Shown: piece by piece, positions 25,859-34,366 of the stretch | Numbering within the stretch: the first letter of the stretch is position 1 | How the letters are laid out: the number at the start of each line of letters is the position of its first letter | Assembly: GCA_022795905.1 (NCBI GenBank) | Contig: JAAWHO010000003.1 | Location: forward strand, 1 to 38,132 | Source of the DNA: Oscillospiraceae bacterium | Lineage (GTDB): Bacteria; Bacillota; Clostridia; Oscillospirales; Oscillospiraceae | Direction: 5' to 3' | DNA length: 38,132 bases | Notes under the pieces: generated by a model | Databases searched by the model: none | The model's input: only the letters and a program-made list of their open reading frames with translations | What the model was told of the DNA's origin: nothing | Made by a program: the position numbers and the translations under genes

Positions 25859-26788
25859 ATGAAAAAGCTGAATGAGCTGCTGGGGACAAGGCTCCCCATC
25901 ATACAGGGGGGCATGGCCAACATTGCGGACGGGGCCTTTGCCGCCGCCTGCTCCAACGCGGGGGCGCTGGGCGTTATCGCCGCAGGCGGGATGCACACGC
26001 CCGACCAGCTGCGGGAGCAGATCCGGATCTGCCGGGAGCGGACGGACAGCCCCTTTGGGGTGAACCTGATGCTGATGAACCCGATTGCCGGGGAGCTGGC
26101 CCGGGTTATTGCCGAGGAGAGAGTGCCCGTGGTTACCACCGGCGCGGGAAATCCCGGCGCCTACATCCCCGCCTGGAAGGAGGCCGGAAGCAGGGTGATT
26201 CCCGTGGTGGCGGCGGCGGTCCTGGCGAAGCGGCTGGAGCGCGGGGGTATCGACGCCGTCATTGCCGAGGGCACCGAGTCCGGCGGGCACGTGGGCGAGA
26301 TGACCACCATGGCCCTGGTTCCCCAGGTGGCGGACGCGGTGGACCTACCGGTCATCGCCGCCGGTGGGATCGCCGACGGACGCCAGCTGGCGGCGGCCTT
26401 CGCCCTGGGGGCCTGCGGCGTGCAGGTGGGGACCTGTTTGCTGGTCAGCGAGGAGTGCCCCATCCACGAGAATTACAAGCGGGCCCTGCTGAAGGCCAGG
26501 GACAGCGACACCACCGTTACCGGGCGGTCCATCGGCGGCCCGGTGCGGGTGCTGAAGAACAGAATGGCCCGGGAGTACCTGGCGCTGGAGAAGCGGGGAG
26601 CGTCCCTGGAGGAGCTGGAGCGAGTGACGCTGGGCGGCCTGCGCCGGGCGGTGCTGGAGGGGGACGTGGACACCGGAAGCGTTATGTGCGGCCAGGTTGC
26701 CGGGATGCTGCGGGAGATCCGGCCTGTCAGGGACATCCTGGAGGAGCTGTGGACCCGGGGCCAGGCGGTATGGAGGGAGCTGGGATGA
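25859..26788 (+). CDS. fabK: Enoyl-ACP reductase II (FabK, flavin-dependent)
   Basis: LPIIQGGMANIADGAFAAACSNAGALGVIAAGGM; EGTESGGHVGEMTTMALVPQVADAVDLPVIAAGGIADGRQLAAAFALGACGVQVGT; FASII context. Confidence 0.92.
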   Translation: MKKLNELLGTRLPIIQGGMANIADGAFAAACSNAGALGVIAAGGMHTPDQLREQIRICRERTDSPFGVNLMLMNPIAGELARVIAEERVPVVTTGAGNPGAYIPAWKEAGSRVIPVVAAAVLAKRLERGGIDAVIAEGTESGGHVGEMTTMALVPQVADAVDLPVIAAGGIADGRQLAAAFALGACGVQVGTCLLVSEECPIHENYKRALLKARDSDTTVTGRSIGGPVRVLKNRMAREYLALEKRGASLEELERVTLGGLRRAVLEGDVDTGSVMCGQVAGMLREIRPVRDILEELWTRGQAVWRELG

Positions 26789-27726
26789 GGCTTGGATTTC
26801 TGTACGCCGGGCAGGGGAGCCAGCGCCCGGGCATGGGCGCGGACCTGTATGAGGCGTATCCCGCGTTCCGGGCGGTACTGGACAGCGGGGCGGCGGAGCT
26901 CGACCTGAAGAAGCTCTGCTTTGCGGACAGCGGGGGACTGCTGGACCAGACCCGGTACACCCAGCCCTGCATGGTGGCCTTTGCCGCCGGGGTGACGGCG
27001 GTGCTGCGGGAGCGGGGGATTGCCCCCTCCGCGGCGGCGGGGCTGAGCCTGGGGGAGTACTCCGCGCTCCACGCCGCCGGAGTCTTTGACGCGCAGACGG
27101 CTATCCGGACGGCGGCCTTCCGCGGACAGGCTATGGAGCGGGCCGCCCAGGGTATTGAAAGCGCTATGGTCGCCGTGCTGGGGCTGGACCGCGCCTCCCT
27201 GGAGGCCGCGTGCCGGGAGGCGCGGGGGATGGCGGTTATTGCCAACTACAACTGTCCCGGGCAGCTGGTGCTCGGAGGCGAGAGGGCTGCGGTGGAACGG
27301 GCTGCGGCGCTGGCAAGGGAGAAGGGGGCGAGGCGCTGCCTGCCGCTGAACGTCAGCGGGCCCTTTCATACGCCGCTGATGGCCTCCGCCGGGAGGGAGC
27401 TGGAGGAGTATCTTCGGACAGTTCCCCTTGCCGAGCCGGCGATTCCGGTGATTTTTAACTGCCTGGGCGGGACGGGACCGGAGGGAGCGGACATCCGGGA
27501 GCTGTTGGTGCGGCAGGTCCAGAGCAGCGTCTATATGGAGGACAGCATCCGCGCCATGGCCGGCCTGGGGGTGGACGCCGTTGTGGAGATCGGCCCCGGG
27601 AGGGCCCTCAGCGGCTTTGTCCGCAGGACCGTCCCGGCGATGCCTGTGTACGCGGTGGAGACTGTCCCGGATGTGGAGAGCCTGCCGGCGTGGCTGGAGG
27701 GACTGGAAAAGGAGAAAAAATCATGA
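26785..27726 (+). CDS. fabD: Malonyl-CoA:ACP transacylase
   Basis: FLYAGQGSQRPGMGADLYEAYPAFR; GLSLGEYSALHAAGVF; VSGPFHTPLM. ATGA overlap with fabK. Confidence 0.95.
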   Translation: MRLGFLYAGQGSQRPGMGADLYEAYPAFRAVLDSGAAELDLKKLCFADSGGLLDQTRYTQPCMVAFAAGVTAVLRERGIAPSAAAGLSLGEYSALHAAGVFDAQTAIRTAAFRGQAMERAAQGIESAMVAVLGLDRASLEAACREARGMAVIANYNCPGQLVLGGERAAVERAAALAREKGARRCLPLNVSGPFHTPLMASAGRELEEYLRTVPLAEPAIPVIFNCLGGTGPEGADIRELLVRQVQSSVYMEDSIRAMAGLGVDAVVEIGPGRALSGFVRRTVPAMPVYAVETVPDVESLPAWLEGLEKEKKS

Positions 27727-28466
27727 GCTTTGCGGGGAAATGTGCGGTTGTCACCGGCGGCAGCCGTGGAATCGGCCGGGCGGTATGCCTGGAGCTGGCC
27801 AGAAACGGCGCCGATATCGCGCTCTGCTATGCCGGAAGCGAGGCGGCGGCACGGGAGACTGCCGCCGCCTGTGAGGCGCTGGGAGTGAAGGCGCTGACGG
27901 TACAGTGCGATGTGTCGGAGGCTGGGCAGGTGTCCGGGCTGATGGAGGCCGCTTTGGCGGCCTTCGGCCGCATCGATATCCTGGTCAACAACGCGGGGAT
28001 TACCCGGGACGGACTTCTGATGCGGATGTCGGAGGCGGATTTTGACAGGGTGCTGGCGGCCAATCTGAGGGGGACCTTCCTGTGCATGAGGGCGGTTTCC
28101 CGGCAGATGCTCAAGCAGCGCGGCGGGCGGATTATCAACCTCGGCTCTGTCGTCGGACTGCGGGGCAATGCCGGGCAGGCCAACTATGCCGCCAGCAAGG
28201 CTGGCGTGGTGGGGCTGACCAAGTCCGCCGCGAAGGAGCTGGCCGGGCGGAATATCACCGTCAACGCCGTCGCGCCCGGATTTATTGATACGGATATGAC
28301 CGCCGCCATGCCGGAGAAGGCCCGGGAGGCCCTGCTGCCCAACATTCCGATGGGACGGATGGGGACGGCGGAGGACGTGGCCCGAGCCGTGGCCTTTCTG
28401 GCCGGAGACGGCGCGGGGTATATCACTGGCCAGGTGCTGTGTGTGGACGGCGGCATGGCCATGTAG
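27723..28466 (+). CDS. fabG: 3-oxoacyl-ACP reductase
   Basis: VVTGGSRGIGRAVCLELA; NNAGITRDGLLMRM; YAASKAGVVGLTKSAAKEL; GQVLCVDGGMAM. Confidence 0.95.
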   Translation: MSFAGKCAVVTGGSRGIGRAVCLELARNGADIALCYAGSEAAARETAAACEALGVKALTVQCDVSEAGQVSGLMEAALAAFGRIDILVNNAGITRDGLLMRMSEADFDRVLAANLRGTFLCMRAVSRQMLKQRGGRIINLGSVVGLRGNAGQANYAASKAGVVGLTKSAAKELAGRNITVNAVAPGFIDTDMTAAMPEKAREALLPNIPMGRMGTAEDVARAVAFLAGDGAGYITGQVLCVDGGMAM

Positions 28467-28478
28467 CGGGAGGGAGCT

Positions 28479-29726
28479 ATGAGCAAGAGACGAGTGGTTA
28501 TCACAGGCATAGGGGCCGTCACGCCGCTGGGGCTGACCGCTCCGGACAGCTGGCGGGCCGTGCGGGAGGGCGTGTGCGGCATTGGGCCGATTACGCAGTA
28601 TGACGCCTCGGGGCGGAGGGTGACCCTGGCGGCGGAAGTCAAGGGGTTTGCGCCAGAGAACTATTTCAGCCGCCTGGATGCCAGGCATATGGGGCGTTTT
28701 ACCCAGTTCGCCCTGGCCGCGGCAGGAGAGGCCCTGGCGGACAGCGGCATCCTGCCGGAGAATATAGACCCGGACCGCTGCGGCGTCATCGTCTCCAGCG
28801 GCATCGGCGGTCAGGCGATTACGGAGGCGGAGTGCCTGAGAGGCGCGGGGAATGACTGGAGCAGGGTATCCCCCTACTATATCCCGACCACCATATGCAA
28901 CATGGCCGCCGGGCAGATCGCGATCCACGCCGGATTCCGCGGGATGTGTACCTGCCCTGTGACGGCCTGTGCCGGGGGGACCAACGCGGTGGGCGATGCC
29001 TTCCGCTATATCCGGGACGGGTACGGGGAGCTCATGCTCTGCGGCGGCACCGAGGCCAGCATTACGCCGCTGTCGGTGGGGGGCTTCAGCTCCATGAAGG
29101 CCCTGAGCCAGTCTGCGGACCCGAGCCGGGCGTCCATCCCCTTCGACAGGGAGCGCAGCGGCTTTGTCATGGGCGAGGGGGCCGGGCTCCTGCTGCTGGA
29201 GGAGCTGGAGCACGCCCTGGCGAGAAACGCGAGGATCTACGGGGAGATTGCGGGCTATGGCGCTACCTGTGACGCCTACCACATGACGGCGCCCCGGCCC
29301 GATGGCAGCGGCGGGGCCAAGGCCATGGCACAGGCCCTCCGGGACGGCGGCGCGCGCCCGGAGGAGGTGGACTACATCAATGCCCACGGCACTTCGACCC
29401 CTCTGAATGACGCCGGGGAGACCGCCGCCATCAAAGCGGTTTTCGGTGAACACGCCAAAGAGCTGCTGGTCAGCTCCACCAAGTCCATGACCGGGCATAT
29501 GCTGGGGGCGGCGGGGGCCGTGGAGGCCATTTTTACCGCCCTGGCGCTGCGGGACGGCTTTGCCCCGGCCACCATCAACTACCGGGTCCCGGACGAGGCC
29601 TGCGATTTGAATGTGGTGCCCAACCGGGGGCGGGAGGCGCCTTTGCGCCGGGCCCTGTCCAACTCTCTGGGATTTGGGGGGCACAATGCCTGCATTCTGC
29701 TGAAAAAATGGGAGGGGGAGCCATGA
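28479..29726 (+). CDS. fabF: Beta-ketoacyl-ACP synthase II
   Basis: [60 protein letters not shown]. Confidence 0.96.
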   Translation: MSKRRVVITGIGAVTPLGLTAPDSWRAVREGVCGIGPITQYDASGRRVTLAAEVKGFAPENYFSRLDARHMGRFTQFALAAAGEALADSGILPENIDPDRCGVIVSSGIGGQAITEAECLRGAGNDWSRVSPYYIPTTICNMAAGQIAIHAGFRGMCTCPVTACAGGTNAVGDAFRYIRDGYGELMLCGGTEASITPLSVGGFSSMKALSQSADPSRASIPFDRERSGFVMGEGAGLLLLEELEHALARNARIYGEIAGYGATCDAYHMTAPRPDGSGGAKAMAQALRDGGARPEEVDYINAHGTSTPLNDAGETAAIKAVFGEHAKELLVSSTKSMTGHMLGAAGAVEAIFTALALRDGFAPATINYRVPDEACDLNVVPNRGREAPLRRALSNSLGFGGHNACILLKKWEGEP

Positions 29727-30148
29727 AGCTGAATTCCAATCAGATTGCGGAGCTTTTGCCGCACCGCTATCCCTTTGCCCTGGTGGACCGGATCGACGAG
29801 TGCGAGCCCGGCATCCGCGCCAGAGGCGTCAAGTGCGTCAGTGTCAACGAGCAGTTCTTCTGCGGGCATTTTCCCCAGGAGCACGTCATGCCCGGCGTCC
29901 TGATTCTGGAGGCCATGGCCCAGGTGGGGGCGGTGGCCGTTCTGGCGCTCCCTGAGAACAGGGGAAAGCTGGTCCTGTTCGGCGGGGTGAAGAACGCCAG
30001 GTTCAAGCGGAAGGTGATTCCCGGGGATGTGCTGGAGCTGGAGTGTATGCTCACAAAGCGCCGGGGGCCGGTGGGCATCGGCAGCTGTACGGCGGCGGTG
30101 GACGGCCAGCCGGCGTGTACGGCGGAGCTGATTTTTACATTGCAGTAG
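29723..30148 (+). CDS. fabZ: 3-hydroxyacyl-ACP dehydratase
   Basis: [40 protein letters not shown]. Confidence 0.95.
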   Translation: MKLNSNQIAELLPHRYPFALVDRIDECEPGIRARGVKCVSVNEQFFCGHFPQEHVMPGVLILEAMAQVGAVAVLALPENRGKLVLFGGVKNARFKRKVIPGDVLELECMLTKRRGPVGIGSCTAAVDGQPACTAELIFTLQ

Positions 30149-30161
30149 CGGGAATACCGGT

Positions 30162-30190
30162 TTGCTTTTTTCTTCAGATGCTGGTATACT
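30162..30190 (+). promoter_or_regulatory. Putative separate promoter for the marR gene
   Basis: TTGCTT-17 bp-TATACT in the fabZ-marR gap. Confidence 0.5.
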
Positions 30191-30223
30191 GTCCGTAAGA
30201 AAAAGGAAAAGAAGGGATCTGCC

Positions 30224-30724
30224 ATGCTGAAGGAAGCATTTTTTCACGTTTACACAAAATTCAAGCTGCATTTCTACCAGGAGATCTTCCGGCGCTTCCA
30301 GACTCGTGAGGCCAGCCTGACCACAATGGAGACATTCTGCATGGAGAGCATCCATGCGCTGGGCAGTCCGACGGTGGCTGAATTCGCCGCGTTTATGCGC
30401 ATCTCCACCCCGAATGCGGCGTATAAGGTAAACAGTCTTGTGGAAAAGGGATATATCCGGAAGCTGCAGTCCCAGCGGGACCGCCGGGAGTATCATCTGG
30501 AGGTTACGCAGAAGTATATTGATTATTATAATATCAGCACGTCCTACATGACTTTGGTAATGGAGCGCATTTCGGAGCGCTTTACGCCCCAGGAGTGCGC
30601 GAAGCTGGAGGAAATGCTGCGGGTCATTGACCGGGAGCTGATGCCGGAGGTCGAGCTCCCGAAGGCCTTTGGAAGGGAGCTGGCGGATGGCGGCTCCCTG
30701 GAAGCTGACCACAGAGACGGCTAG
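30224..30724 (+). CDS. MarR-family transcriptional regulator, candidate FASII regulator
   Basis: Winged-helix region TVAEFAAFMRISTPNAAYKVNSLVEKGYIRKLQSQRDRREYHLEVTQ; located at the 3' end of the fab operon. Confidence 0.85.
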   Translation: MLKEAFFHVYTKFKLHFYQEIFRRFQTREASLTTMETFCMESIHALGSPTVAEFAAFMRISTPNAAYKVNSLVEKGYIRKLQSQRDRREYHLEVTQKYIDYYNISTSYMTLVMERISERFTPQECAKLEEMLRVIDRELMPEVELPKAFGRELADGGSLEADHRDG

Positions 30725-30728
30725 GCTG

Positions 30729-30763
30729 CGGCGGTCCGATGGAGAAATCGGACCGCCGTTTTT
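30729..30763 (+). terminator. Rho-independent terminator after marR
   Basis: CGGCGGTCCGAT-GGAGAA-ATCGGACCGCCGTTTTT: 12-bp perfect stem and T-tract. Confidence 0.9.
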
Positions 30764-31000
30764 CCTGCTCTGAGCGGCTTGGGATAGAGTCTGGTGTACG
30801 CTTTGTATCATTTGCGATATCATTCTGCGGCTTTATGTCTTTCTTTTTTCATTAATTTGTGTTATGCTGAAAGCAAGGCTGGGACCAACGGCTTTTCATA
30901 TTTCTTACATGAAATGGAAATATAAAGGAAATCATGCTGTGCTGCGATAGGGCTATGGGATCGGACCCGGACTGATTTTCGTGAAAGCGAGGAAAATAGA

Positions 31001-31915
31001 ATGAAAAAAGACAGGCAGGAAAACCAAAAGCAGGCTGAGGCCGGCGCCGCGCCCAACAGGAAGGAGCGGATCATTTTAACAGCGGAGACCGGCGCGGATA
31101 TCCCGCCTGAGACCGCAGAGCGGTACGGTATCCATATTGTACCTATGCACGTCTCCTTCGGCAGTGAGACCCGGGACGACGGAACCTTTCCCGCGGAGGA
31201 GATCTGCGCCTACTATGAACGGACGAGGGCGCTGCCAAAGACCAGCGGCAGCACGCCGGAGGACTTCAATATAGCGTTCGATCGGATCCACGAGCAGTGG
31301 CCGGACGCCCGGATTCTCCACCTGGCCTATTCCTCTGTGACGACCTGCTCCTATCAGAGTGCGCAGATCGCGTCGGAGGGCCGGGACTACGTAACCAGCC
31401 TGGACACCAAGATGGCCTCCGGAGGTCAGTACGCCATTGTTATCCGTATGGCGCAGCTGCTGGAGGAGCACCCTGAGTGGACCCTGGAGGAGGCCGTTTC
31501 CGCTGCGCGGGACCTGATTGAGCGCGCACGGATGTGCTTCATTCCGGACAAGCTGGAATTCCTCCGCGCCGGAGGCCGGGTAAGCAATGCCGCCGCCCTG
31601 TGCGGGAAGCTGCTGAGCATTCACCCGCTGATTGAATTTCAGAACGGATATCTGGTTGCCGCCAGGAAGCTGCGGGGGAAGCTGCTGGCGCTGGCCCCCC
31701 GGCTGGTACGGGAGTTTACGGAGCGGCAGGCCCTGGAGAAAGAGGAGGTGTGGCTTATCTGGAGCCCCGGCTTCACGGAGGAGCTGCGCTCCGCCCTTGA
31801 GCAGGCCGCCCACGCCAACGGCTTCCAGAGGATCACCTGGGTCAAGACCGGCGGCGTCATCACCAGCCACGGCGGACCCGGCGCGTTTGGCGTGGTAGGC
31901 TTTACCCGCGATTGA
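31001..31915 (+). CDS. DegV family (FakB-like fatty-acid-binding) protein
   Basis: ILTAETGADIPPETAERYGIHIVPMHVSFG; LPKTSGSTPEDF; LHLAYSSVTTCSYQSAQIA; LEFLRAGGRVSNAAALCGKLLSIHPLIEF. Confidence 0.9.
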   Translation: MKKDRQENQKQAEAGAAPNRKERIILTAETGADIPPETAERYGIHIVPMHVSFGSETRDDGTFPAEEICAYYERTRALPKTSGSTPEDFNIAFDRIHEQWPDARILHLAYSSVTTCSYQSAQIASEGRDYVTSLDTKMASGGQYAIVIRMAQLLEEHPEWTLEEAVSAARDLIERARMCFIPDKLEFLRAGGRVSNAAALCGKLLSIHPLIEFQNGYLVAARKLRGKLLALAPRLVREFTERQALEKEEVWLIWSPGFTEELRSALEQAAHANGFQRITWVKTGGVITSHGGPGAFGVVGFTRD

Positions 31916-31955
31916 ATGGCCCGTTTCTGCCGCAGAGGCCGGACGCCGCTGGAAA

Positions 31956-32006
31956 AATCAGGACAGAGGGGACGCTTCCTCGTAAAGCGTCCCCTCTGTC
32001 CTGATT
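31956..32006. repeat. 22-bp perfect inverted repeat
   Basis: AATCAGGACAGAGGGGACGCTT-CCTCGTA-AAGCGTCCCCTCTGTCCTGATT between convergent DegV and threonine aldolase genes; no T-tract. Confidence 0.65.
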
Positions 32007-32039
32007 GCGCTGAAGCCCGAAGCGGGGAGGGGAGGGCCG

Positions 32040-33059
32040 CTACAGCAGCTCCCCCAGCCGGGCCAGAACGGCGTCCACGTCCTCCTCTGAGGACCGCCAG
32101 CTGGTTACCAGCCGAACGCAGGTCCGGCCCTCGCCGGCGGGGCCCTGGGTCTCGAAGGTGAAATCCTCCGTCAGCGCGGAGATGACCGCCTCCGGCAGGA
32201 TCGGAAAGATCTGGTTGCTGGGACTGTCCACCGACAGGGGGATCCCCAGGGCCTTCAGCCCTGCCGCCAGCTTCTGTCCCAGGCGGTTGGCGTGAGCGGC
32301 CAGCTCCAGATAGAGCCCACCCTCCAGCACAGCGGTAAACTGCACCCCCAGCAGGCGGCCCTTGGCCAGAATCGCGCCCTGCTGCTTCATGTTGTGGCGG
32401 AATCCCCGCTGGAGCCCCGGACGGACGATGACCAGCGCCTCGCCGAAAAGCAGGCCGTTCTTCGTCCCGCCGATGGTGAAGGCGTCGCAGAACGCGCCGT
32501 AGTCCTCAAAGGCGGTGTCCCCCGCGTCCATGGCGCAGCCCAGCCTGGCTCCGTCGCAGTAGAGGAAGAGATTGAGCTCGTTGCAGACCTCTCGCAGCGC
32601 CTGGAGCTCTCCGCGGCTGTAGACGGTGCCGACCTCTGTGGTGTTGGAGATGTAGACCAGCTTGGGGGCAACCATATGTTCGCCGGTGTGCCCGGCGCAG
32701 ACGCTGCGCAGGATGGCCGGTGTCAGCTTCCCGTCCGGAGCGGGGCAGTGGATGACCTTGTGGCCGTCCTGCTCAACGGCCCCGCTCTCGTGGACGCAGA
32801 TATGTCCGGCCTCCGGGGCGATGACCGCCTCGTAGGAGCGCAGGAAGGCCCCGATGGCGGTCTTGTTCACCTGGGTGCCGCCGGTGAAGAAGTGGACGGC
32901 CGCGCCCGGGCAGTCGCACAGCTCCCGGATGGTCTCGGAGGCGCTCTCGCAGTGCTCGTCGCAGCCGTAGCCGATGGTCAGCTCGTCGTTGGTCCGGCAC
33001 AGGGCCTCCAGCACCGCGGGGTGGGCCCCCATACTGTAATCGTTGCGAAAATGGATCAT
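32040..33059 (-). CDS. Threonine aldolase family (low-specificity, PLP-dependent)
   Basis: FRNDYSMGAHPAVLEAL; FFTGGTQVNKTAIGAFL; YCDGARLGCAMDAGDTAFEDYGAFCDAFTIGGTKNGLLFGEALVI. Confidence 0.9.
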   Translation of the reverse strand: MIHFRNDYSMGAHPAVLEALCRTNDELTIGYGCDEHCESASETIRELCDCPGAAVHFFTGGTQVNKTAIGAFLRSYEAVIAPEAGHICVHESGAVEQDGHKVIHCPAPDGKLTPAILRSVCAGHTGEHMVAPKLVYISNTTEVGTVYSRGELQALREVCNELNLFLYCDGARLGCAMDAGDTAFEDYGAFCDAFTIGGTKNGLLFGEALVIVRPGLQRGFRHNMKQQGAILAKGRLLGVQFTAVLEGGLYLELAAHANRLGQKLAAGLKALGIPLSVDSPSNQIFPILPEAVISALTEDFTFETQGPAGEGRTCVRLVTSWRSSEEDVDAVLARLGELL

Positions 33060-33289
33060 GATTTCTTCTCCTCCTCTGATGTTGTCTCTTCCACAGAACT
33101 TTTTTGGTTGGGGTCCTCCGTCAGCATACCGTCGAAGTACCCCACATTTTTCTTCTCCCTCTCATCCAGCCATTTTGCCAGCCGGGGCGTAATCCACAGG
33201 GCCCCGCCCACGATCACCAGGAACAGGACCAGGAAGATGAACGGCGCCGCTGCCGCGCTGACGTGCCCTCTGAGCATAGATAACAGCAT
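33056..33289 (-). CDS. Small single-TM membrane protein (77 aa)
   Basis: MLLSMLRGHVSAAAAPFIFLVLFLVIVGGALWITPRLAKWLDEREKKNVGYFDGMLTEDPNQKS...; GGAGGT RBS; stop overlaps the threonine aldolase start. Confidence 0.6.
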   Translation of the reverse strand: MLLSMLRGHVSAAAAPFIFLVLFLVIVGGALWITPRLAKWLDEREKKNVGYFDGMLTEDPNQKSSVEETTSEEEKKS

Positions 33290-33611
33290 ACCGGACCTCC
33301 TTACAGAATCGCCATGGCATCCCCCAATAGTACGGGATAAAGGATGACGATATCGTAACGTCTCTCCTATAAAACAGTAATCTGACTGCATTATACATGA
33401 GCCAAAGGCGGATTTCAAGGGCAATCGTACAGGGGAGCAGGGAATTTGAATGAGCAAACAAATTTGGATTTTTCTGCTATTTCTCGAAAAAAGCCGCGCC
33501 CTCTCTTTTCAAACGCAGGATTGTGTGGTAAACTGATCGGGAAGAATTCTGACCTGGTCCCGGCGCAGGGAGCCGGGCAGACTCCAGGGGGAGCGGAAGG
33601 GAGACGAAGAT

Positions 33612-33857
33612 ATGCAGAGCGGGACCCTGCGCCTGGACCTCCACGGCATGAACTGCTGCCAGGCCCAGGCGGCTATCGACGGATGCCTCAGGCGGGCAGG
33701 CGGGAGCGTGTACCGGGTGGAGCTGGTCCACGGCTACCACAGGGGCACGGAGCTCAGGAGCATGATCCGCCGGGTGTACAGCCGGCACTCCAGGGTCCTC
33801 CGCCTGGAGCTGGGCCTGAACCCCGGCGTCACGGAGCTGGTGCTCCGGGAATACTAA
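33612..33857 (+). CDS. Stand-alone Smr (MutS2 C-terminal-type) domain protein
   Basis: LDLHGMNCCQAQAAIDGCL...YRVELVHGYHRGTELRSMIRRVY: LDLHG and HGxxxGxL-type motifs. Confidence 0.8.
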   Translation: MQSGTLRLDLHGMNCCQAQAAIDGCLRRAGGSVYRVELVHGYHRGTELRSMIRRVYSRHSRVLRLELGLNPGVTELVLREY

Positions 33858-33873
33858 CGCAAACATCAAAAAT

Positions 33874-33924
33874 CCCGACAGACGGGCCGGCCAGGGGACC
33901 GGCCCCTACAAGAGTCATGTCGGG
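33874..33924. repeat. Copy B of a putative dispersed intergenic palindromic repeat
   Basis: Nested hairpins: outer CCCGACA/TGTCGGG, inner GGGCCGG-CCAGGGGA-CCGGCCC; core matches copy A at 20893. Confidence 0.55.
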
Positions 33925-33960
33925 CATTTTGAAAATTAGTTTTGAGAAGGAGAAAATACC

Positions 33961-34308
33961 ATGCTGTTCATACACTACCCCAAATGCTCCACCTGCCAGA
34001 AGGCCAGAGCTTGGCTGGACGGAAGGGGCATTCCCTACGAATCCAGGGACATCAAGGAGGACCGGCCCACCCTGGAGGAGCTGCGGGAGTGGACGGCCCG
34101 GAGCGGCCTGCCCCTCAAGAGGTTTTTCAATACCAGCGGGATGCTCTATCGGGATCTGGGGCTCAAGGACAAGCTCCCCGGCATGAGCGAGGAGGAACAG
34201 CTGGCCCTGCTGGCCCGCGACGGGATGCTGGTCAAGCGCCCCCTGCTGGTGACGGACAGGGCCGTGCTCCCGGGCTTCCGGGAGAAGGAGTGGGAGGCGG
34301 CGCTCTGA
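33961..34308 (+). CDS. ArsC/Spx/MgsR family thioredoxin-fold protein
   Basis: FIHYPKCSTCQKARAWLDGRGIPYESRDIKEDRPTLEELREW...KRFFNTSGMLYRDLGLKDKLPGMSEEEQLALLARDGMLVKRPLLV. Confidence 0.9.
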   Translation: MLFIHYPKCSTCQKARAWLDGRGIPYESRDIKEDRPTLEELREWTARSGLPLKRFFNTSGMLYRDLGLKDKLPGMSEEEQLALLARDGMLVKRPLLVTDRAVLPGFREKEWEAAL

Positions 34309-34318
34309 ATATTTTGAC

Positions 34319-34366
34319 AGAGAGCGAGGGGAGAGCGGACGCTCCCCCCTCGCTCTCTCTATTTTT
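34319..34366. terminator. Bidirectional terminator between ArsC-like and Sel1 genes
   Basis: AGAGAGCGAGGGGAGAGCG-GAC-GCTCCCCCCTCGCTCTCTCTATTTTTT. Confidence 0.8.

Noticed and set aside
26455-26784. Extended N-terminus of the fabD ORF
   Set aside because: It overlaps fabK in another frame; ATG 26785 gives the canonical FabD start (MRLGFLYAGQGSQRPGMG).
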